A stretch of DNA of 64,000 nt from Leuctra nigra. Taxonomy: Eukaryota > Arthropoda > Insecta > Plecoptera > Leuctridae. Under the pieces are notes generated by a model. It did not search any database. It had not been told where the DNA came from and saw nothing but the letters and a program-made list of their open reading frames with translations. Location: assembly GCA_934045905.1 (NCBI GenBank), contig OW203771.1, forward strand, positions 20,344,069-20,408,068, given 5' to 3'. Below, piece by piece: positions 1 to 12,400 of the stretch. The first letter of the stretch is position 1. Each line of letters begins with the position of its first letter. Both the position numbers and the translations under genes were made by a program.

Positions 1-1615
1 ACAAACATTTGACTGTTGCCATAGCAACCAGGCATGATTTTCGGTGGCGCGCTCTATTCTAGCTTGGAGTTTGGAAGCCTATTGAGTCATTTTTGTGTCA
101 AATAATGATCCACGCAAACAATTACTTATGTACAATTCAATTTTCAATTTTAAAATATTTTATTCACACTCTATATAACAAGGATACAAAGTTGTATACA
201 TAAATAACCAAAATCATAAGTGCTGGTGTAAGGAAAAAGTAAAACAATAATGCAAATGAAAGAACGATAAAAAAGGTGTGAAGACCGCATTATGCAATTG
301 CATTGTGTGCGGGCCTTCTATTTACAAATATTGAAAGTGAATGAACTGATTTAAATGTATACAAAATGTATGTGATGAACAAATTAATAAAAGAAGGAAA
401 AGTGAAGCTATACAAAAACGAAATAAACTTTGAAAAAGTACCTAAGCAATACGCAATTAGGAAAAGAACACAATAACATTTATTTTTTGTATTATTTAAT
501 TTTCATGTGTTACCTACATTCAGAAAATAAAAAAAAATTAAATAAACCAAATAATAAAAGAAAATAAAGTATACAAAATAAACACTGGACACAATCAATC
601 ATTGGCTAGTTCGCTGCACACGAATAAAATAAAAATTAAATTAAATTTCGTTCTTTCACATGCATGCATGTGATGTGAATGCATGTGAATGTGCATGGAA
701 CAGCAATGTAATCCTAGGATTAAACATTGAATGCCGCCTTTTTTGTAAACATACAAAATAAAGATGCTGAAACTGAAATTGAAACTGATATTAAGTGCGG
801 AAAAAAAGCACAGAGCAGTCCTCCCTACCAAATGAGAAAATACACTTTATTAATAAATGTTTAAAAATAACCAGCTCAGTTACATTTCTGATTTCCTTGG
901 GAAATCATGTTATAAACACGCAAACCAACGTAATCCAAATGTTGTTCACCAATCAGTCTGTTTCTAAAAAGGATCGAAATAATCGAAATATAAATTCACG
1001 TATTTGGAAAAATATTTCCTATATTACCTATCTATTTATTTTATTCCTTGGAATATTTTTAAATTACTATAGAAACTATACGATGTCTCTACTAGATTTA
1101 GCTTATCGCAAAACTTATAAGATCCACTGCATTGGTGAAGAATTACATATATTTTGTGTATTTTCCCATATATACATGACTTTGGTATATTTTCAAATTA
1201 TTGGGGCACTTACAAATTAGTATATGAAATAAGGGATGAATGTTTTCTTTGAAAATCTAATAGATTTTCGTAATTTTCCTATGCTTTGTATACAAATATT
1301 TCCAAAGAAAATACTGTGAGTGGCAGCTACACAATTCTTTATGGAGGTTATGCAACCAGCTTTGCAGCGATGTACTGCTGGTTGCGGAAAGGGACCATGA
1401 AGGAACGCAATTGGAGAAAGGTGGGAAACACTTGACCTAATTTAATATTACATAACAGGAAGATATCAAGAACTAGAATTTACATCGACAAGTGATAGAT
1501 TGTCCAATATGGCCGACCAACATGGCGACCAACAAAAATGCATTGCAAATCTGGATACATTGCCCTGTCCGCCATGATAGTATTAAGAGGCACATCTAAG
1601 TCTATCTATGGCTAC
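1..1615. other. 3' flank of the receptor gene, AT-rich, nothing recognised
   Basis: Contains the 3' UTR of the WSC-GPCR (end not determinable; several TTTATT, i.e. AATAAA on the gene strand, for example near 846), an imperfect palindrome at 280-320 (GACCGCATTATGCAATTGCA) and a CATGCATG-type simple repeat at 655-700. A 141-codon plus-strand frame at 795-1220 has no recognisable domain and an AT-driven composition. Confidence 0.5.
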
Positions 1616-3459
1616 TTATTCCGGAGTTTTGAAGATGGAAGGCATACAGAAGTGTTGAACTTTAGAGTTCAGGAAGATGAACAACAACGACAAGATAAAG
1701 ACGTGAGAGCTCGCAGTCATGAGGTACATATACTCGTAAAAGTAGTCGCTGTGAACGGCTTTCGATTCAGCGAGGATGTCAAATAACCAAGTAAATCCGA
1801 ACAAGAAGAAGGAAATGAAACATGTTTTCAACCGATTCATTTGAACAGCGCGATCGTTTTTGACGTGTCGTGTAACATCTTTACCATCGTCACAACGAGC
1901 GATCTCAAATATGTGCAACACCACTCGAACATACACAGCAAAGTTAAACACCAGTATAGATCCTGCAGGCGCCAGTACAGTTAGTTTGAATGGAAGACCA
2001 GAAGGATAGCAAGAGCCACTGCTGTCGTCAGTAGACTTATAGAATCTCACTCCCCAGCAGAAAAGAATAGCTATTGGAATAATCGGCAAACCCCAAGCGA
2101 AGCAAAACACCTTCAATAGCAGATGTGAAATGTTCTTAGCTCCTGTGATGGTCGTCAACCGCTTTACTTGCAAAAGGGACACCGACAACATGAAGCAAAA
2201 CATCATTAGGAAGGTGTGATGCCGGATGACGCCAAGAAGAATGCAAGTCCAGCTAGAAGTGTCAACACTAGCATTGAGGTCTGTGAAAGCGAGTACAAGG
2301 TTCACGGCCAAGGCGGTGACCATGAGAAGAAGCATCTTGTGGCCAAGATCTTTCCTCCATTCGTCGAAAAATATCGCGGTTAGATAGAAACCCGACAAAC
2401 CAATTAGAGATAGGATTCCATTGGCATACATCATGCGCTTAAACATCATGTTCCTCTCCAGGTACTCCTCGAACGTGGGAGTGTGCGGGTAGACATGGAA
2501 GTACCCGCGAGTGGTGCCGTTGTCGTGTCCCAAGTGACTGCATCTGAACACGTCCAGCCCACCTCGTGTCGACCTGAGTGGGTTGCAGTTGATGATGGAG
2601 AAGGATTTGGAGACGAAGTCGTAGGAAGCGCAAGAACGATGTGTGCTTGGTACTTTGGAAGTGTTATTCACCCAAACATCGACGTAGTCTGTGGAATAAA
2701 TTGATTTTTCAAAGTCGTTATACAAGACCACTTGGATCTCATATTCTTCTGCAATTATCATGTCTTGTATGGTGTTCGATCTTCTGTCGAATTTATCATG
2801 GTAAATGACAATTCCCAGACGAGAATAATCTTTTAACAGAGAGTCTGACACTGTTATCTTAATGTCTGCTGTCGACTCAGTGTCGAAAGAGGTTGTAGAA
2901 GGGAGAACTTTCTTAGATTTCATCATGTTATTGGATGTGAGATAGTAGAATGATTCTACTCCAACAATGTTCTCCTTCGCAATCAAATTCACTATCACGA
3001 TTGTTGTAAATCCATGCGCCTCACCAATCATCAACAAATCATCACCACTCGAGATCTGCAACTTCGCAATCATTGTTTCCAGTGGTGGAAACATGTTTAA
3101 TGCCATGGTGACACCTGGTAGGACCACATTAGAATGTATATGTGCATCGAAATAGTACCAAACAAGATATGATTCAACTAACAGGCATGTAGTGTGTAAT
3201 TGTGCTGCATCAATAGTGGATTGAGCACGGAATAACAAGACCATTGGCAGATAAGCTCCGTTCCCTATGAATTGTCTGAATGATTTTACGTTGTTCTGTA
3301 TTTCAGTTCTAGAATCTTCTTGAGTACAGTTCTTCCACGAGACAGCGAAGTACTCCTGATTCAGCCACTGAGCATCTTGGATCTCCTCCGAGGCGTTCCA
3401 CTGGCATTTCCGCGTTGCTATGTTCTGCGTGCCTGTTATTAAATTTGTCTGTGCGCCAC
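1616..3459 (-). CDS. WSC-GPCR exon 16: GAIN/GPS-like segment, seven helices, short tail, stop
   Basis: The open frame begins earlier (MLFVCLFVLG), but that stretch is the intron polypyrimidine tract: the true acceptor is TGTTTTAG and the exon starts in phase 1. LLKDYSRLGIVIYHDKF fits a GAIN core. The GPS-like motif CASYDF...C...FRCSHLG has three cysteines and HLG in place of the cleavable HLT/S. Helices: TM1 after MMYANGILS, TM2 LGHKMLLLMVTALAV, TM3 from SWTCILLG, TM4 KVFCFAWGLPIIPIA, TM5 KLTVLAPAGSILVF, TM6 FFLFGFTWLFDIL, TM7 SSHVFILSLLFIF. The TM3 cysteine and GSCYPSG of loop 2 give the conserved disulphide. FGFTWLF and GLSGFYLT are typical of family B2. The cytoplasmic tail is very short. 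Confidence 0.88.
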
Positions 3460-6400
3460 CTAAAACAAACAAGCAAACAAACAACATTTTTGTTCCATAT
3501 TCTAAATCACTTTCAAAATAATATTATTATACAATAAGGAAGTCTCTTTTAAATTAGATTTCAGAATAATTGTTATTGAATTGCAGATAATTAATGTATT
3601 ATCAGTAATGTTAGTTTTGGTGCTGTGGATGAAAAGTTGTCAAATGTACAAACTACTACGAAGTCATTTAATATTTTACGTTCACTGATCAAGTCAGAAC
3701 AGTATTTTCATGAAAATGTCGAGATTTGGTTTTATATACGTACTATTTCTTTCGTCAGTCCAAAGAAAGTATGTTCCATTCGACCCTTGAGTGGTCTCCT
3801 CCATACAGTTCCCTGGAATCCACCACTTAGTCACTTGGAAGTCCGTGTATGTAGTTTCATCATCGTAATAGAACGCATCTTCTATGACACGCATGTGAAC
3901 AACCACATGTTGATCCTCCGTCATGGACGCATTCAACAAGTGCAAAACCTCGTTCTCTACGCGCAGCACTTTCACCAGATCGTGTAGAAGTCTTTTGATC
4001 AATGGGCCGTCCTCCTTCAGATCGGTTGCGTCGGCAGCTGGGTTGTTGCTCAAGAAGATGAAGTGATATCCTACAGTATCTCGATTATCAATTGTGTTAT
4101 CTATTCCTATAGCGGTTGCTACATATTGATGCTGCCTCACACACAAAACGCAGGGATACGCATGGCTTTGGGGGTAAATTTTGACCTCCCCTGATTGTAG
4201 ATTAATCCCTTGATACTGGTCGGGTGGATCGTCTTCTTCATTTACCTGAAAATAAATGGCAATATGAAATAGAAAGCAATATTTGTTTTCAATCATTATT
4301 CCTTATCATTTTTGTATTTTCTCGTTGATAAATATAATTTGCATTGTATTAAGATAAAATGCCATGGTATATATTAGGTATATTACATGTATATAGATGT
4401 AGGTATATTTTATGTATATTTCACATCTGGCCTATACGTCTAAACTAAACTAGGTATACGCACGATGCACCAAGTAAATTTTGATTTTAATATTAAGTTT
4501 TGACTTGGATAATTTTTTGATATTACTACTTTTCAGTGCTGAATATTTAGATGTCTTATATTTTTTTATAGGTGAAAAGACTTGGCTGGTACAAAATTTT
4601 TATACGGAGTTTTTTTTATGGGGATGTATGTTTATTCGAGAAAATAAGAAACACGGCCATCTGCGCTGGATTTTGTGGTACTAAGAGAAAGGTGATAGTT
4701 TAAAAGCTGCTACGCCATGGTGTTCCGGCCATTGGACGTTTTCTATATGCGCGCTATTTGTGCTCTGGATTACCGACTTTTCGACAACCAAATTCGAACA
4801 GCTGTATATTTTTTCCTACTAAAGTAATGTTTTTGATACTTTCACATATCAAACCTTGGTCTCTTAGTTCAGCCTTATTAATGAAGTAGTTTTATCACAG
4901 CGTTGTCTCGCACATTGGCCTTTTTTGGGCGCCTAGATATAAATAAACTATATTTTAATTTTATATTAAATACTTTTTTGTATTTGATATATTAAAGATA
5001 TAACATTTTATTGCTATGAAATGCTGGTAACAAATACGAAATACGAGGGTGGTTCAAGTTTCGAGCTGGTTCAATGATTCAAACAAATTCAATAGAATCC
5101 CGTCTTGCTAGATATACTAACCTCTCTCGTTAATCGAATAGATAATAAGTAATATGCGTTGCTATACGGAACGACACCACCATCACACAAGTGTTTGTCG
5201 GAGGCCGTGAGCGAACTGTACTTGAACAACATGAAACAGTTGTCGCAGTTTAATTCGCATATTTGAAACATTTCCCACCAGCTGTTGTTTCTGCTGTACC
5301 AGAATTCCTTGGGAGAGGTGACTACGGGTTCGATTTTCTGGATGCACGAGTAGTCCTCTACAGCTGAAGAGAAGGAAATTGGAATTTATTAGGCCAAGTT
5401 TCACAGATAACGGGATAATTACTCGCGGAGGTATACCATTGATAATTATTAATGATGTAGCAAATCCGGTCAATCGAATAAATTGGCCTACTATAGGAAT
5501 ACGCGCTGTGTAACGCGTTGATAAGCAATTGCCTTCGTATTGCATGCGAATTCATCTGCGTATGAAAGTTGCTGCTCTACACAACTTTGGTAATAGAGGA
5601 AGATGATTTGATCAAAATATTTATTGTACCTACATTTCTCAGATAAAAAATTGACAAATATTTCAACAAGCATAAAATGTCAGTAAAAAGTCCGGAACTC
5701 TTTAAGTCCCGACCGATTTGTCTGAAAAAGGTGAAAAACAACTAAAAAGTTAGAACCAATGACCACACGAAATTTGAAGTTGTTTGTCAAGTAGTATAAT
5801 TTTTTTGAGCGAGCGTAGCGAGCGTCTCCTTTCGGCTCATTTGGCACGGACCTCTTTTTTTTTTTTTTTCTGTTGGGTGAGGCTGTACAGGTCAGAGTTT
5901 TTCTTTGATCGATCTGAAATTTTGCACACATGTAAAACCAACCTTCTCTGTCTGCAGACCATAATTTTTTTGAAATCCATTCATTGGTTAAAATTTAAAT
6001 AAATATCTCCTGATAGGCTGAAAAATGAAAACGGTCTTCGATAATTCAGATCAAACTCATATTTTGCATGATCATTAAGACCAACATTGTCTCTTATTTT
6101 ACAAAATGTCATCCCAATCAGTTAAGAACGTATGAAATTATTAACATTTTTAATATCTGTCAGTAATGAAGTATCAAAATGAATGTTTTCCAGTGCCAAT
6201 TGGATTGAATCTGATTTGTTTTATTTTAACCAGGGTTCTTAGATGCTTAGATGCTATTTTCAAGTTTCAATGAAAAGCATAATAATATGTTGTGTTGACT
6301 GAGTGATCATATTTCAATTCAATATGGATGTATATGTTTTCTGTGCTTGTGTACGCATTTCCGGTTCGAGAATTTGCATGTCCCCATGCTCGCTCACCAA

Positions 6401-9400
6401 CGCGTTACACTGAGCGTTTTCCTAGTTATTTAATTTATTTATAATTACTTACTTGAAGGTGGTCTGTTCACGTACGGAGATGCTACGTATACATCCGCGT
6501 ATGTTTTCTGATCGGAACCACAAGTCACGTTGCTTTGCCCTGGGCAAGGGCTGTTACAATATGACTTTCGTACAATATCTACCTCTGTCAAGTCCAAGTC
6601 GTTGAGGCAGAAACATATGTTCCTGTTTAAAAAGATATCAGCTCAAGGAAAAAAATAAGTTTTATTACACACTTTGTTGAGCGAGCGTCTTGTTATGACT
6701 CTTTTGGTACGGACCTTTTTGTCTCTTAGTGGTGATATAGGTACTACCTTATGGTACTACCTAGGGGAGGGAAGGGTAAGATCGGCATGCCATACAGAAT
6801 GTAATAATGTAGTTTAATCTACCTAACGAAACAAAAATCAAGTTAATATCTGCTTTACAGACAGAGATATAACATTTTGAAACTTCAAAAACGTTGGAAA
6901 GAAGAGAACAGAAATAACCCAGCTAATTAAGTAAATAAAAATTTGTGTTTTTTAAATTCTGTTTTCAAGTGCACCTATAACGGTACCAAACATATTCCTG
7001 AAGCCATTTTTCTTCTGAAGCAATTGTTTATAAAGCGTGTAATTTACATTTGTTTTTCCGAACTTGGGGAAAAGGTCAGGGGAAAGGTGGGGGAAGTTCT
7101 TCAGATGCTATACGAACTTGCCGGTTGATGAATTGAACACATTATATGTTGCAAAATAATACAATGCTCTGTTAAAACGATTAGTTAAGTTTAAACGGCC
7201 ATTAAAGGAATGTCATTGGTTGTTGCCATGGCAATATAGTCCTAATCAACTGTTTAAAATTTAGCAGAGTATTGTAAAGCATGCTCTATAAGGTCCAGTT
7301 TTTTTTATTCCTCTGCTAAAATAAAGTAATCAAGTGAGCGTCTAGCGAGCGTCTCCACTTACTTATGGCTCAAATCTCTGACCTTTTAATTTGTGCTTTT
7401 CGCATTCCATTAAAACGAAATAACGGATCTGGTAATTTTTTAACAAAAGATGTATTCTATCCAGTACAGTGGCCTAAAGATTTCCAGCAAAATCGGTCTA
7501 TTCATTTCATCGGAAACTTAAATTGTAGTTTGTTTGTACTTAGCTTGGCAATATGAAAGAAACTCAATTCTGTGTGCCAATAAAAGTGGAATCGTTTGAC
7601 CGATCATCACCAAATTTTGCATGGTCATTGGGACCAGCAGCATTATCTAGTGGATCGGTCGCTCCACTCATGGCCAAGGCATGAGTGGAATAAACAGTGG
7701 TGGAATAAAGTCCCTGTTATTCGGCCTCTCTCTGACTCATAACATAAACATGTTTTTATCAACCAGCACAGCTACAGACCGTACCAATTTTAGTGTATAA
7801 CATGGCATTTTCGGTACACTGGATATCATAATTGGGAATCTCACATTGTTGCGAAATATCTTAATTTCGAGCTATGACCCACCTCACCACATATAACATA
7901 TTTGGGGGAACAATAATTTATGCCGTTTGGGAGCTGGAGGACCGTGAAAATCGTGAAATTGTACGGCTTTCTCCAGATGATGATAATTCATCTTCATATA
8001 AATTCCGCGGTCTCCGCCACAATCTAAACGGCTGGGCCGATTGTTCTGAAATTTTCACCACGTATCCAGTTTGTCTGCCTGAAGATACATTGCCATTATA
8101 AATTTTTCTGTCGCCATTTTGAAACCGGAAGTAACGTCATACCTCGAAAACGGCTGGACCGATCGGAACGAAATATCTATTCAGACGGTCATCTATATGG
8201 AATATCCATAGATAAAATGTTAATGTATTATTACTGAAACAAGAAATGACGTCAATGAAAAATCACCTCTTACTACAATAACTGTATTGTCAGAAGGCTT
8301 ATAATGATAACATTTATATAAATAAATTATAAGTGGCAGTGACTTCACCGCCATTAAGGCCGATGCACAATTGACGCAGACGGACGACGCGGACGGACGA
8401 CGGAGACGGATACAATGTTAAAGTCGTCGTCCGTCCGCGTCCGATTGTGAACAGCCAGAGTGAATATGTCATACCTAAACATCGTATCCGTCTCCGTCGT
8501 CCGTCCGCGTCGTCCGTCTGCGTCAATTGTGCATCGGCCCTTATAGTTAAACACAATTGATCTCGATAACGGCTAGACCGATTGGAACAAAGCTTTCGCT
8601 TTTCTTCACGTAATATCATTTTCAGCATTATTTTGTACCAAACGCAACTTTTCTTGGTATCCAAATAGGAAATTGCTTTTTTTTAAAGAATTAGTCATTG
8701 TTGCTCCGAGATAGATAGATATTATGATTTGTGGCGCTCAACAGCGAGGTTATCAGCGCCAATCAAGTCAGTACGGTCTATATAGTACAGTATAGTACTA
8801 GACCGTCAAATAAGAACTCCTAGTAAAGTGAGTCGGATGCCTTAAGACAACGGAGTGTTGTAAGAAAATATGTCGCTCAGAGAAGTCAGGAATAAAAAGC
8901 GGAGTCATATATATTAAAATCAACTAGGTGTTACGCTAGCGTGAGTCTCATCATGTAGGCGTGGCGAGTTAAGTGTAGATATTATGTTACAAGTGTGTGA
9001 ATAATCTAAAATAATGATTGATATCCCCATAAAAAGCACTCCGTGTAAAAATACCAGAGAAGTCTCTTCAACTAAAAAAAAATCTATAAATTCAGCACTG
9101 AAAAGTTGTGATATCAAAAAATTTGCCAAGTCTAAACTTAATTTTAAAAACAAAATATACCTGGCATATACTTCTAAACTATCTATATGCACGATGCGCT
9201 AAGTATATTTTGGTTTTTAAAATTAAGTTTTGACTTTGTCCATTTTTGATTTCACTCCTTTTCAGTGCTGAATTTATAGATGTTTAAATTTTTAATAGTT
9301 GAAGAGACTTGGCCGGTATTTTTACACGGAGTGTTTTTCATGGGGATAAATGTTTCTTGCCAAATCTGTAATGAACTTCAAGAGGAGTAATTGTAATTTG

Positions 9401-12400
9401 TATGCTTAATTTGAAATGTCAAAGCATTCAGATTAATTAATCTCTTTGATGAATGCAAGTTATATTATCTTCAAATGGGTTCTCAAGGTCTATAGATGAA
9501 CATATTTGACACACATGTTAATTCGTATGAAATACTAATTGGCTCCCTCTTCAAAGCCTTACATATAGAGCGTTTTTCTATAGTTAACTTAACACAGTCA
9601 TTCTAGGACTATCATATTGGCATGACAATACAGCATAACATTTCAATAATAATATGTTAGTTGTTCGTAATAATTATTATTTACAGAGAAAATAAATTCA
9701 AAAAATATAGCCCCGTGGAACATTGTTGTTTCAATTTTAAATCGACTTACCCATATAAACCGGCAAAATTGAAGAGTGAGCACGCGTCTGTGCATTTCTG
9801 TGGGGAATTGTCTTCGAAGAAGTATGGAACTCTTTGATTACCCATATCATCGGGGTGCGAGATGCATGTCAATTGTACTGCAACAAACAAGTATAGGCTA
9901 ATGAAGAAAATTTCCAATTAATGAAGCGATAGCCAGCGACTTAGACCTATGTGGGTGTTTATTTATATTAGTAAAATGTGTACCTGTTTTGTATGTTATT
10001 ATATATGTATGTTAATATAAATAAATAAAAAATTTGAATTGAAATTGAATTGAATCGGCTCCTTTTGGCACATTTAGCACGGACCTCTGTTTCTTTGTCT
10101 GTCCTTGCGTATTATTCTGTTACACTTTTTCCCCGATCGAGCTGAAAGTTTGCACACATCTATAGACCAACTCAGTGATATGCAGATCGAATTTTGTTCG
10201 TATTCCGCTTATTGGTTCAAATTTTAAATATATATATGAAATATGATTTTTTCTGATTACCTCAGATAGGGTGTTGATAATTAATACAAACTGCAATATG
10301 AAAAATGGAAATGCAATATGGAAAGATTTTCCTCGACTAAGACTCGAACCCACGACCTTTCGATATCCAGTCAGATGCTCTACTAACTGAGCTACCGAGG
10401 CAGTTCATATTGCAGCGGCTATGTTCCTGGCTATCGAGCGAGCGACCAACTGCCACGAACCTGCATAGCCGCACTAACTGCCACGAACACTATCTCTCTA
10501 ACACCCGCCCCAAAACTTACCGATTTTAAAGATAGGGTCAGAAGACCGTGAATTTCATCCACGTTTGACATCTGAATTTAATATATATATGAAATGTAAC
10601 TGCAAATTTAACAGATTTGACCTCCGGTGGGATTTGAGCCCACGACCTTTAGATTGCCGACCTTTAGATTCATTGGTCAAAATCAAAATGTTCCATCAAG
10701 TTTAATATTGTATGATCGAAATTAACATTATCTCCTTTTTCCACATTTTCAGCCCAATTGATCAAATATTTACAAACTTTAAGAGTATTGAAATAGCTGA
10801 CAAAGATATTTATCGAAGAGTATCAAATACCTACACGGTTCATGGAAATGTGTTTGCTATTTTGTTTTTTTGCCTGCTCTGCCCATGTTAAACCGCTCAA
10901 GCAATCGATCTGAAATTTTGCACACATACTATTGTATACTAACGTAACTAGCTTAATGATGCATATGAGGAGGCTGGATTAAGAATCAGCGTTACAAAGA
11001 CGAAATATTTGGTGGTTGGCAAGGAGTTTGGAGAGGCTTGGATTTGAATGGACAGTGTATCGAGGTGTGTGAGCAATATAAGTACTTGGGAACTGTAATT
11101 GATAAAGAAGGAAACAGTAGGAGAGAGATATCCTGTCGTATTGGTCAGGCGAGACAGGCAATACAGAAGCTCAATGCGTTACTCTGGTCCGGGAGTGTAG
11201 GTAAAACCACAAAAAAAAGAATCTACAAGACGATAGTTCAAAGCATTCTTCTGTATGGTGCAGAAACGTGGGAGATGACGCAGAGGGATAGAGAAAGGCT
11301 GCTTGCAGTGGAAATGGATTTCTTAAGAAGGAGTTGTGGAGTCTGAAGATTAGAGCACGTGAGGAATGAGGAGATAAGAAAACGGATGGGAGTGGAAAAG
11401 ACGGTGGTTAATTGTATAGAAACAAATAGACTTGTTTGGTATGGGCATGTTCAGCGCATGGAACCTCAGAGGTGGCCAAAAAGATTAGAGTCTTGGATAC
11501 CTCCTGGTAGAAGAAGACGAGGGCGACCAGAAGAGGATTGGAAGAAACAGGTGCTGCTGGACATGTCAAGAAGAGGAATTGGTGATGATGACTGGACGGA
11601 CAGAGAGAGGTGGCGTCTGGAGTGCGGGAAACGGCCGGCTTAGAGCTGTAGACCACCCGCTAATATATATATACTAACGTAATCTATGCGGTCTCTGGGA
11701 TCGTTTTTGAACGGTATCCTGTGATTGGTTCAAATTTTAGAAAAATTAACTTTCGATTGGTTGGTTTAATCAATTTGAAATTTAGCATAGTCATTTCAAC
11801 CAACATTAAAAAGCCCAATCATAAAAAGTTTCAGCCAAATCCTCCTATTGGTTCAAATTTTAAATAATTTTTCCGGTGATTTTTTAAATTTAAACTAGAA
11901 CCGATAGACCACTTTAAAAATTATTAATGTGGCTCTGCTTTTTGAATAAAAAATCATAGGCAGTTTGATTTCCAGGTCCCCTTGTAATGTGTTTTAACAA
12001 TGAGTAACACATTACAAGGTGACCTGGTAATCAAACTGCATATGATTTTTGTTAAAAAGCAGAGCCACATTGATAATTTTTAAAGTGGTCTATTGACCGA
12101 TCAACTTAAAACTTCGCATGGTGATTAGAACCAACATTTAAGGTATTTTTTTTTGCAAATTTTCAGTCTAATCTGTCATTATTTTCAAAAGTTTTTGTCA
12201 TTTTAGTGACATTTTATTCCATAATCTAGAAATATTTGAAAAACTTATACTACATTTTTATCCCTGCCTTCTTTAAGCTTCTGCTCCACCAAGGCCTGTA
12301 GAGCAGCCAAGCAGTCCACAATTTACTATAAAACTAGCGCTTATAAGATCGGTTGCAGTTCAAAGGACACAATACTCCAATTGGTTAAAGTTTAAATAAT

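Noticed and set aside
795..1220. 141-codon plus-strand frame downstream of the receptor
   Set aside because: AT-driven composition, no domain, no splice or start context; could be chance. Left as unproven.
1538..3155. Plus-strand frames over the receptor exon
   Set aside because: Antisense shadows of the 7TM exon.
3460..3487. N-terminus MLFVCLFVLG of the 623-codon 7TM frame as a signal peptide and gene start
   Set aside because: The hydrophobic codons are the intron's polypyrimidine tract (TTGTTTGTTTTAG); the acceptor and phase match exon 15 exactly.
10331..10400. Functional tRNA gene
   Set aside because: Imperfect anticodon stem, pyrimidine at position 37 and a repeated flanking body point to a SINE.
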